From the NCBI GenBank assembly GCA_031269165.1, contig JAISZQ010000103.1, positions 1 to 8,147 on the forward strand: a DNA stretch of 8,147 nucleotides. The letters are read 5' to 3'. The notes below the pieces were generated by a model. The model did not search any database, was not told where the DNA came from, and saw only the letters and a program-made list of their open reading frames with translations. Source of the DNA: Spirochaetaceae bacterium (lineage in GTDB: Bacteria; Spirochaetota; Spirochaetia; Treponematales; Breznakiellaceae). Below, in pieces: positions 1 to 4,656 of the stretch; the stretch's first letter is position 1, and each line of letters begins with the position of its first letter. Both the position numbers and the translations under genes were made by a program.

Positions 1-215
1 ACAAGGGACTCATCGTAATCCAGATGATATTCATACCAGACAACGCCGCGGTATGTTTCTGTGCCGCTTTCGATGTTATACGTATGGGGTAACGACACCT
101 CCCGGAAAACAGGGATACCCTTCATATCCCACCCGTCCCGAAGGCCGCTGTTTTCCTCATCAAGCGCGAAACGCCAGCGATGACTCAGCGATATAGTTCC
201 CATACTTATTTTCAT
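1..215 (-). CDS. Glycoside hydrolase family 2 protein, N-terminal fragment (partial)
   Basis: The minus strand is open from an ATG at 215-213 to the window edge (71 complete codons), so only the N-terminus is present and the gene continues to the left. The translation has the hallmarks of the GH2 sugar-binding jelly-roll domain found in beta-galactosidases, beta-glucuronidases and beta-mannosidases: WRFALDEENSG near residues 14-24, GW at about 29-30, VSLPHTYN at about 40-47, and YRGVVWYEYHL at about 55-65. No signal peptide is visible, so a cytoplasmic enzyme acting on imported oligosaccharides is the simplest inference. The catalytic domain lies outside the window, so substrate cannot be called. 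A second in-frame ATG at 203-201 is an alternative start; neither ATG has a convincing Shine-Dalgarno. Codon pattern and conserved residues make a real gene likely. Confidence 0.78.
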   Translation of the reverse strand, partial: MKISMGTISLSHRWRFALDEENSGLRDGWDMKGIPVFREVSLPHTYNIESGTETYRGVVWYEYHLDYDESL

Positions 216-224
216 TGTTTTTCT

Positions 225-252
225 AGTATACATCGGGGCGGCCAGATTACAA
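225..252 (-). promoter_or_regulatory. Candidate sigma70 promoter for the GH2 gene
   Basis: On the minus strand TTGTAA (252-247) lies 16 bp before TATACT (230-225); matches to consensus are 4/6 and 5/6. Transcription would begin near 218, only about 3 nt before the ATG at 215, giving an almost leaderless mRNA (about 15 nt leader if the ATG at 203 is used). Confidence 0.5.
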
Positions 253-541
253 TGCATTATTTTCCCCAAAGTAATGGATTATATTCGTAACTATTCAGTC
301 GTCGCCGTGATTCGGGGGCGTTGCGGGGGGCGGAGCCACCCGCTGAGGGGGGTAGCGTAAGACCAAACGGAGGGAGGTGCGGACGCGCCTTTAGGCGTGG
401 ACGTATCGACCGGAGTGCGTGTCTGGAGCGAGGGGGGAGGCGTCCCCCCACAAAAATATATCGGAAAATTTGGGTAATCAGTGGGCCATTTCGTGTGGTT
501 CGTGGTTTTAGAGAATTTCAGGCATTCTAGAGGAGTAAGTT
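253..541. other. GC-rich, hairpin-rich intergenic spacer, possible dispersed repeat
   Basis: No convincing gene lies between the divergent GH2 and DUF917 genes. The left part is AT-rich. From about 301 to 449 the base composition turns G-rich and contains several compact inverted repeats: GCGGG at 323-327 with CCCGC at 339-343 enclosing GGC-GGA-GCC; CGCC-TTTA-GGCG near 386-397; and GGGGGGA (432-438) with TCCCCCC (443-449) around a four-base loop. None is followed by a T tract, so these are not typical terminators. Short reading frames on both strands are arginine- and proline-rich and look like by-products of composition. The segment could be a dispersed repeat, which cannot be tested here. 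Confidence 0.45.
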
Positions 542-1633
542 ATGCGGCAAATTGGCATACATGAACTTGAAGACATCGCGCTCGGCGCGTCCCTGTTGGG
601 TTCGGGCGGTGGGGGCGACCCCTATGTCGGCAAACTGATCGCGCTCGGGGCGATAAAGGAGTGCGGCCCCGTTACGCTGCTCGATCCCGACGAAGTGAAG
701 GACGACGCTTTTGTCGTTCCCATTGCGATGATGGGCGCGCCGACCGTGCTTTCGGAAAAAGGCATCGGGGGCGGGGAATACGCCGTGCTAACCGACATGA
801 TCAGCCGCTACTACGGCAAAAAGATTGACGCGCTGATGCCGATAGAGGCCGGCGGCGTGAATTCGATGCTGCCCTTCGCGGCGGCGGCGCGGCTGGGGTT
901 GCCGCTGGTTGACGTTGACGGCATGGGCCGGGCGTTCCCTGAATTGCAGATGGTGACGTTCACGATAGCGGGGGTCAAGGCGACCCCGATGGCGCTCACC
1001 GACGAAAAGGGGAACAGCGCGATCTTCTCCACGATCACGAACAAGTGGACGGAGGAACTTGCCCGCGCCGTTACCATGAGTTGCGGCGGTTCGGTGTCGG
1101 TGATTCTGTACTGCCTGGACGGAAAAACGATGAAGGATTACGGCGTGAAACGCATTGTGACCCGCAGCGAAACCCTGGGTCGGGCTATCCGCGAGGCGAA
1201 ACACGGCGCGGCATCCCCGGAGGAAACTTTTCTTGCCGTCTGCGAGGGCTATAAACTTTTCCGGGGCAAAATTACCGACATTCAGCGGGAAGTGCGGGGC
1301 GCGTTCAACTTTGGCAAGGCGATTTTTGAAGGTTCAGGCGAATACAAGGGCGAAAACGCTTTTGTGGAATTCCAAAACGAGAACCTTGTCGTATCGGTCG
1401 ACGGCACCATCCGCGCCACCACGCCGGATCTCATCTGCCTGGTCGATACCGAAACCTTTACCCCGATCCCCACGGACGCGCTCAAATACGGGAAGCGTGT
1501 TTTGATTGTAGGGCTCAAGTGCTACGATGCGTGGCGAAGCCCCAAGGGGATCGAACTGGTCGGCCCCCGCTATTTCGGCTACGACACGGACTACATACCC
1601 GTTGAACAGCGCGTTGCCCCTGCGGAGAATTGA
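542..1633 (+). CDS. DUF917 family protein (S-methyl thiohydantoin desulfurase-like)
   Basis: This 363-residue protein has the length and motif pattern of DUF917 proteins, a family often found with hydantoinase/N-methylhydantoinase genes and named for an S-methyl thiohydantoin desulfurase domain. Seen in the sequence: the glycine-rich N-terminal signature LLGSGGGGDP (18-27), GIGGGEY (74-80), a conserved core with PIEAGGVNS (100-108) and DVDGMGRAFPELQM (124-137), and a C-terminal TPDLICLVDTET / VGPRYFGYD region. No signal peptide or membrane segment is apparent, so it is probably cytoplasmic. The start is fixed by AGGAG at 531-535, six bases before the ATG. No hydantoinase or transporter gene is adjacent, so it appears monocistronic. 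The exact reaction in this organism is unknown; the assignment is to the family only. Confidence 0.85.
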   Translation: MRQIGIHELEDIALGASLLGSGGGGDPYVGKLIALGAIKECGPVTLLDPDEVKDDAFVVPIAMMGAPTVLSEKGIGGGEYAVLTDMISRYYGKKIDALMPIEAGGVNSMLPFAAAARLGLPLVDVDGMGRAFPELQMVTFTIAGVKATPMALTDEKGNSAIFSTITNKWTEELARAVTMSCGGSVSVILYCLDGKTMKDYGVKRIVTRSETLGRAIREAKHGAASPEETFLAVCEGYKLFRGKITDIQREVRGAFNFGKAIFEGSGEYKGENAFVEFQNENLVVSVDGTIRATTPDLICLVDTETFTPIPTDALKYGKRVLIVGLKCYDAWRSPKGIELVGPRYFGYDTDYIPVEQRVAPAEN

Positions 1634-1634
1634 T

Positions 1635-1690
1635 GCGCGCTTTGCGCGCTTCGCGCGAATGGAAAATTGAAAATGGATAATGGAAAATGA
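1635..1690. repeat. Post-DUF917 hairpin and ATGGAAAA-rich repeat
   Basis: Immediately after the DUF917 stop, GCGCGC (1635-1640) pairs with GCGCGC (1644-1649) around TTT, and a third CGCGCG copy follows. No T tract follows, so it is at best a weak terminator. From about 1659 to 1690 the short unit ATGGAAAA/ATGGATAA recurs with small variations, a low-complexity stretch with no coding signal. Confidence 0.45.
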
Positions 1691-1706
1691 TGTCATTGCG
1701 AGTAGG

Positions 1707-1797
1707 CCGTCATTGCGAGCGTAGCGCGGCAATCCAGCGGGGATCCCCGTCTGGATTGCTTCACCGGCGGCAAATTGCCGCTGGTTCGCAATGACGG
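1707..1797. repeat. Dispersed palindromic repeat, copy 1 (CGTCATTGCGAG type)
   Basis: CCGTCATTGCGA (1707-1718) is perfectly inverted at 1786-1797. Inside it GCAATCCAG (1729-1737) pairs with CTGGATTGC (1751-1759) around the palindrome CGGGGATCCCCG (1738-1749). The right arm carries an additional stretch at about 1760-1785, so this copy is imperfect. A solitary half unit (GTCATTGCGAG) lies just upstream at 1692-1702. Reading frames across it give the ERSEAIQ-like and FASLAMT-like peptides that often cause false gene calls. Confidence 0.8.
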
Positions 1798-1808
1798 CTC
1801 TGCCCCCT

Positions 1809-1881
1809 GTCATTGCGAGCGTAGCGAAGCAATCCAGCGGGGGCTATCTCGCTTGGATTGCTTCGCTTCGCTCGCAATGAC
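1809..1881. repeat. Dispersed palindromic repeat, copy 2
   Basis: The 28-bp arm at 1809-1836 (begins GTCATTGCGAGCGTAGCG) is inverted at 1854-1881 with one mismatch, leaving a 17-base loop. It shares its arms with copies 1 and 3. A transcript would form a very stable hairpin. No downstream T tract, transposase gene or target duplication was recognised, so a REP/MITE-like dispersed element is the best description. Confidence 0.85.
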
Positions 1882-1984
1882 GGGCAGCCCGCTTGTCATG
1901 ACGGGCGGGAAAACAGGCGGGAGGGGGGATAAGCCCTGTCCTGCCAGTCGACAAATGTTGTTTGACAGCCGAGGGGCAAGGGCG

Positions 1985-2013
1985 TTGACACAATTCGCGT
2001 GATTTCGTATAGT
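1985..2013 (+). promoter_or_regulatory. Sigma70 promoter of groES
   Basis: TTGACA (1985-1990), a 17-bp spacer and TATAGT (2008-2013) form a near-consensus vegetative promoter, predicting transcription from about 2020 and a leader of about 34 nt. No CIRCE inverted repeat (TTAGCACTC-N9-GAGTGCTAA) is seen, so HrcA control of the kind common for groES is not supported. Confidence 0.85.
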
Positions 2014-2053
2014 GTCGGTGCATAAATCTATAATTATACTTACGGAGGTTTTT

Positions 2054-2326
2054 ATGAAGGTAAAACCATTGGCTGACCGCGTTATCGTAAAGCTCGAAAA
2101 GAGCGAGACCAAGTCTTCGGGCGGCATCATCATTCCCGACACTGCGCAGGAAAAGACGCAGACCGGTGTGGTGACGGCTGTCGGGCCGGGAACGGAGAAG
2201 GAAAAGATCACCGTTTCGGTCGGGCAGAAGGTGCTCTACGACAAGTACGCGGGGAATCAAATCAAGCTGGATGGCGAGGATCATCTGATTCTCAAGATTG
2301 CCGACATTGTGGCGGTGATTGAATGA
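2054..2326 (+). CDS. groES: Co-chaperonin GroES
   Basis: This 90-residue protein is the Hsp10 co-chaperonin that caps the GroEL ring in the cytoplasm during ATP-dependent folding. It is recognisable along its full length: MKVKPLADRVIVKLE at the N-terminus, the mobile loop with GGIIIPDTAQEK (about 23-34), the GVVTAVGPG roof-loop region, and the C-terminal half ending DHLILKIADIVAVIE. The start at 2054 is chosen because GGAGG (2044-2048) sits five bases upstream; an in-frame ATG at 2012 lies inside the promoter -10 region and would give an implausible extension. The last codons overlap the next gene by ATGA. groEL is not adjacent, unlike the usual groESL operon. The sequence resembles treponemal GroES as remembered. 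Confidence 0.97.
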   Translation: MKVKPLADRVIVKLEKSETKSSGGIIIPDTAQEKTQTGVVTAVGPGTEKEKITVSVGQKVLYDKYAGNQIKLDGEDHLILKIADIVAVIE

Positions 2327-3336
2327 GAAAAAACGGCCCCTGGCAACGGTTCAGGGGCCGGAAACGGGCTTACGTCTCGCTGTGGATTTTTTCCGGGTTG
2401 TTTGTCGTAAGCCTGTTTTCTGAATGTGTCGCCAACGATCGGCCCTTGCTTGTCCGGTTTGACGGCGCGTTCTACTTTCCGGTTTTTCGCACCTATTCGG
2501 AACTTCAATTCGGCGGCGAATTTGACATTAATGCGGATTATCGGGATCCGTTTGTCGCCGGACTCATCGAAAAAAAGGGCTGGATGCTCAAGCCGCCGGT
2601 CTTTTTCTCCTACGACACGATTAACTACGACTTGCCGTCTCCCGCGCCCTCGCCGCCGACGTGGACGAACCCGGCGGGAACAGACGACAAGGGGCGCGAC
2701 GTGCTGGCACGCCTCCTCTACGGGTTTCGCATTTCCGCGCTGTTCGGCCTCGCGCTTACCGTGTTTTCTTCTATAATAGGGATCACGCTGGGAGCGGTAC
2801 AAGGTTACTACGGCGGAATTTTCGACATCGTGTTCCAGCGTTTCATGGAGGTGTGGTCGGGGATGCCGACGCTCTTCATGCTGATCATTCTCTCGTCCGT
2901 GGTCGAGCCTAACTTCTGGTGGCTCCTCGGCATCACCCTGCTCTTCGGCTGGATGTCCCTCGTGGGCCTCGTCCGGGCAGAATTCCTGCGCGCGCGAAAC
3001 GCCGAGTATGTGCTGGCCGCCCGCGCACTGGGCGAGCGGAACAGCCGCATCATGTTCGTGCATATCCTTCCCAACGCCTGCGTCTCGGCCCTGAGTTACC
3101 TCCCCTTCATCATGGGCGGTTCTATCACGACCCTTACCTCGCTTGACTTTCTGGGCTTCGGCCTCCCCGTGGGATCGCCCTCGTTGGGCGAATTGCTTGC
3201 CGAGGGAAAGGCCAACCTCAACGCCCCGCATCTGGGGATCGCCGCCTTTGTTACGCTTGCCCTCACGTTGACCCTCCTCGTGTTTATCGGCGAAGGAGTG
3301 CGCGATGCGTTCGACCCCCGTCAGCGGAAGAGATAG
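2323..3336 (+). CDS. yejE: ABC transporter permease, YejE/OppC-like
   Basis: This 337-residue inner-membrane permease closely follows E. coli YejE (about 341 residues), the second permease of the YejABEF peptide/microcin C-type importer. Visible features: an N-terminal RFRGRKRAYVSLWIF segment and first TM (about 18-37); the long periplasmic stretch typical of YejE with ANDRPLLVRFDG (about 37-48) and GTDDKGRDVLARLLYG (119-134); TM segments near 136-158, 182-217, 253-275 and 306-323; and the EAA loop that docks to the ATPase, EFLRARNAEYVLAARALGE (220-238). DAFDP near the C-terminus is also shared. Translation is probably coupled to groES through the ATGA overlap, with no good Shine-Dalgarno of its own. 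No yejA, yejB or yejF lies in the window, so partners must be encoded elsewhere. Confidence 0.93.
   Translation: MRKNGPWQRFRGRKRAYVSLWIFSGLFVVSLFSECVANDRPLLVRFDGAFYFPVFRTYSELQFGGEFDINADYRDPFVAGLIEKKGWMLKPPVFFSYDTINYDLPSPAPSPPTWTNPAGTDDKGRDVLARLLYGFRISALFGLALTVFSSIIGITLGAVQGYYGGIFDIVFQRFMEVWSGMPTLFMLIILSSVVEPNFWWLLGITLLFGWMSLVGLVRAEFLRARNAEYVLAARALGERNSRIMFVHILPNACVSALSYLPFIMGGSITTLTSLDFLGFGLPVGSPSLGELLAEGKANLNAPHLGIAAFVTLALTLTLLVFIGEGVRDAFDPRQRKR
2334..2360 (-). terminator. Hairpin at the groES-yejE junction, terminator-like on the minus strand
   Basis: CGGCCCCTG (2334-2342) and CAGGGGCCG (2352-2360) form a perfect 9-bp stem with a 9-base loop inside the first codons of yejE. A6 at 2328-2333 lies immediately left, so a minus-strand transcript would carry the stem followed by six U residues, the layout of an intrinsic terminator. 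On the plus strand there is no T tract, so there it could only slow or reduce passage from groES into yejE. Confidence 0.5.
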
Positions 3337-3373
3337 CAAATCTGCGGGCCATTTTTTATTTTCCGTTTGCTAT
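3333..3373 (+). other. Inverted repeat after yejE, weak terminator candidate
   Basis: ATAGCAAA (3333-3340) is inverted as TTTGCTAT (3366-3373) with a 25-base AT-rich loop, overlapping the yejE stop codon. The stem is AT-rich, the loop is long and the T-rich run is inside the loop, so termination here is only a possibility. No better terminator for groES-yejE was found before the next promoter. Confidence 0.25.
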
Positions 3374-3380
3374 TGGAACA

Positions 3381-3426
3381 TTTTTTCATTTTTTTCGACA
3401 AAAAACATCAAAAAACACGAAAAAAA
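3381..3426. promoter_or_regulatory. Helically phased A/T tracts upstream of a promoter
   Basis: Five homopolymer tracts lie about one DNA turn apart: T6 at 3381-3386, T6 at 3390-3395, A6 at 3400-3405, A6 at 3410-3415 and A7 at 3420-3426, so starts are 9-10 bp apart. AAA at 3431-3433 continues the phase up to the -35 at 3438. Such spacing is the classic pattern for intrinsically curved DNA, and AT-rich DNA directly upstream of a -35 can also act as an UP element. A role in boosting or temperature-tuning the promoter is inferred. Confidence 0.65.
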
Positions 3427-3437
3427 CGCCAAAGTAC

Positions 3438-3466
3438 TTGACAAAAATTTGCTGTCATGGTATAAA
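3438..3466 (+). promoter_or_regulatory. Strong sigma70 promoter of the beta-barrel gene leader
   Basis: TTGACA (3438-3443), exactly 17 bp, then TATAAA (3461-3466): 6/6 and 5/6 to consensus with ideal spacing. Transcription would start near 3473, giving an untranslated or leader-ORF-bearing region of about 315 nt before the ATG at 3788. It is the best-supported promoter for the beta-barrel gene. Confidence 0.85.
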
Positions 3467-3544
3467 ACTATTGTGTCGTTATCTAAGACCGATTGTTTGG
3501 CGAACATTTCTTTTTCTCATGTTTCATGCGATAGGGGAAAGTGT

Positions 3545-3601
3545 ATGAAAAACTACACCCCCCCCCCCTCCCATACAAAATCTTTTAGGCCGGCCGCATA
3601 A
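3545..3601 (+). CDS. Candidate 18-codon leader peptide with a polyproline C-tract
   Basis: A short frame starts at ATG 3545, preceded by AGGGGA (3533-3538) six bases upstream, and ends at TAA 3599-3601. The peptide begins MKNYTPPPS: three consecutive proline codons and part of the flanking codons are formed by an 11-base C run. Three prolines in a row are a known ribosome-slowing sequence relieved by EF-P. It lies about 70 nt downstream of the predicted transcription start and about 190 nt before the beta-barrel gene, the position of an attenuation-type leader peptide. One C fewer would shift it into a frame that stays open to 3791, overlapping the next ATG. No homology is recognised; translation is inferred from position and ribosome binding site only. 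Confidence 0.45.
   Translation: MKNYTPPPSHTKSFRPAA
3558..3568 (+). repeat. Homopolymeric C11 tract in leader ORF
   Basis: Eleven consecutive C residues within codons 5-8 of the leader ORF. Runs of this length are prone to slipped-strand mispairing in bacteria and are the usual substrate of phase variation in spirochaetes, Neisseria and Campylobacter. The length observed in one assembly is a single sample of a possibly variable tract. Confidence 0.85.
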
Positions 3602-3674
3602 CCGGACATCCTGTTTAACCGCTTTTTTTTCTCGTTTTCTTCCTCGCGGGACAGAGGCCGTGTTTTTCGGCTTC

Positions 3675-3759
3675 GGGCGGGCGCAAGCGGCCCCTTTCCT
3701 TTTTTCCCTGCAAACCGCTCCGGTTTGCGTTCCTTTTGACCATGCGGGGGGTAGCCCCG
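3675..3759 (+). promoter_or_regulatory. Leader hairpins upstream of the beta-barrel gene (attenuator candidates)
   Basis: Three structures occur in the leader. The weakest is GGGC (3675-3678) with GCCC (3690-3693) plus an inner GC-GCAA-GC, followed by a pyrimidine-rich CTTTCCTTTTTT-like stretch. The clearest is GCAAACCG (3710-3717) pairing with CGGTTTGC (3721-3728) over a three-base loop, followed by a modest T-rich run ending TTTT at 3737. The third is CGGGG (3745-3749) with CCCCG (3755-3759), followed by ATATATTTTT just before the ribosome binding site. None is a textbook terminator, but together they could act as attenuators or mask the ribosome binding site. Confidence 0.4.
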
Positions 3760-3787
3760 TAAATATATTTTTAAGGAGGAGATACTT

Positions 3788-4414
3788 ATGAAAAAAGTTA
3801 TCTCTATTTTGACGGTTGCCGTTGTGATGGGCACAGCGGCTTGGGCACAGGACGGGTTTTCCCTCAGCGCGGGGGGCGGCGGTTATCTTGCCGGTGACTT
3901 GACCGGCGGCGTCGAAATGTCTGGCATAGAAATGACCAACACCTATTTCGGCGGCGGCCCGTTTGTCTTCTTTGACGCGAAGTATGCGGAAGTGTCGGTT
4001 GGGCTCTTGTTCGGCGGTGGCGAGGTGGAACTTTTTGGGTTCGCAGTAGATACCACACGAACCTCCCTGAACATTTCGCTACTGGGGAAATACCCCTTCG
4101 CGCTCTCGGATAAGCTGACGCTTTTTCCTGCGGTCGGCATTGACTACGAGGTGGTCTTGGGTGCCAAATTTGACGGGGAAACGTATCAAAACGAGGATGG
4201 CGATGATGCTCCCGGCGATTTTAGCGCGCTTTGGATCAAGGCGGGCGCCGGTCTTGATGTCTCGCTCACCGAGAAGCTCTACTTCCGAGGCGAGGCCCTT
4301 TTGGGCTTCCGGTTAGCCAATAAATTTGAGAAGGATTTGGCTGACGAAGACGGCGTGGATACCAAACTCGGAATTGGCCCGACCGTCAAACTGGGGGTGG
4401 GCTACAAGTTCTAA
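3788..4414 (+). CDS. Outer-membrane beta-barrel protein (OmpW-like size), secreted
   Basis: A 208-residue protein with a clear Sec signal peptide: MKK, a hydrophobic core to about residue 18, and a likely signal peptidase I cut after AWA (18-20). The mature part alternates hydrophobic and polar residues in short strands separated by Gly/Asp/Glu-rich turns, is rich in Gly and aromatics, and ends GVGYKF with a terminal Phe, the signature of BAM-inserted outer-membrane barrels. The size suits an eight-stranded barrel of the OmpW/OmpA-N/porin-like superfamily; the exact family is not recognised. AAGGAGGAG (3773-3781) upstream of ATG 3788 is a strong ribosome binding site. The gene has its own strong promoter, an unusually long leader carrying a C11 tract, and its own terminator, so it is likely a tightly regulated or phase-variable surface protein. 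Confidence 0.85.
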   Translation: MKKVISILTVAVVMGTAAWAQDGFSLSAGGGGYLAGDLTGGVEMSGIEMTNTYFGGGPFVFFDAKYAEVSVGLLFGGGEVELFGFAVDTTRTSLNISLLGKYPFALSDKLTLFPAVGIDYEVVLGAKFDGETYQNEDGDDAPGDFSALWIKAGAGLDVSLTEKLYFRGEALLGFRLANKFEKDLADEDGVDTKLGIGPTVKLGVGYKF

Positions 4415-4531
4415 GCGGGCAACCTCTCCGGGCAACGTCCGGTTCGCCGGGCATTGCTCGGCACGCTATCCTTGCGCGTTGGGCTCAAGGGACAGGCGCA
4501 ATGTTTTGTTAAACTTTCTTCATGAAGTTTT

Positions 4532-4561
4532 GGCGTAGGGGCTTGCCCCTGCGCCTTTTTT
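4532..4561 (+). terminator. Intrinsic terminator of the beta-barrel gene
   Basis: GGCG-T-AGGGGC (4532-4542) pairs with GCCCCT-G-CGCC (4545-4555), an 11-bp GC-rich stem with one G-U pair and a very short loop, followed directly by T6 (4556-4561). This is a strong Rho-independent terminator reading left to right, about 115 bases after the stop codon at 4414. Confidence 0.92.
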
Positions 4562-4585
4562 ATTGTTACCATTTTTCGCTTTCAA

Positions 4586-4600
4586 TCCCCCGAAGGGGGA
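4586..4600 (-). terminator. GC hairpin downstream of the response regulator
   Basis: TCCCCC (4586-4591) and GGGGGA (4595-4600) form a six-pair stem; read on the minus strand the loop region is CTTCG, a very stable tetraloop context. It lies about 57 bases past the response-regulator stop, but no T tract follows on the minus strand, so termination or mRNA 3'-end protection is only inferred. Confidence 0.35.
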
Positions 4601-4656
4601 ACCCAGGGCAACGTCATTTACGTTCATACGCAAAATAAACGGCTGAATTTGTCGTG

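Noticed and set aside
1707..1881. CRISPR-like array
   Set aside because: The repeats are palindromic dispersed elements without regular spacers or cas genes.
1985..2053. CIRCE heat-shock operator before groES
   Set aside because: No TTAGCACTC/GAGTGCTAA inverted repeat is present; only a TATAATTATA palindrome at 2029-2038.
1334..2284. Several minus and plus strand frames across the repeat island (such as 1334-1813, 1775-2002, 1810-2211, 1844-2284)
   Set aside because: They translate the dispersed palindromes into ERSEAIQ/FASLAMT-type peptides, a known source of false genes, and overlap DUF917 or groES.
2281..3339. 352-codon open frame on the minus strand
   Set aside because: It lies entirely opposite the well-supported groES end and yejE gene; the composition (His, Arg, Glu, Gln rich) is typical of an antisense shadow and no family is recognised.
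3473..3787. Known riboswitch class in the long leader
   Set aside because: No recognisable conserved core of common riboswitch families was identified by eye; the leader peptide and simple hairpins explain it at least as well.
3553..3834. 93-codon minus-strand frame opposite the beta-barrel leader
   Set aside because: Lys/Glu/Arg-rich product with no family and no ribosome binding site; it begins inside the barrel signal-peptide region and ends at the C11 tract.
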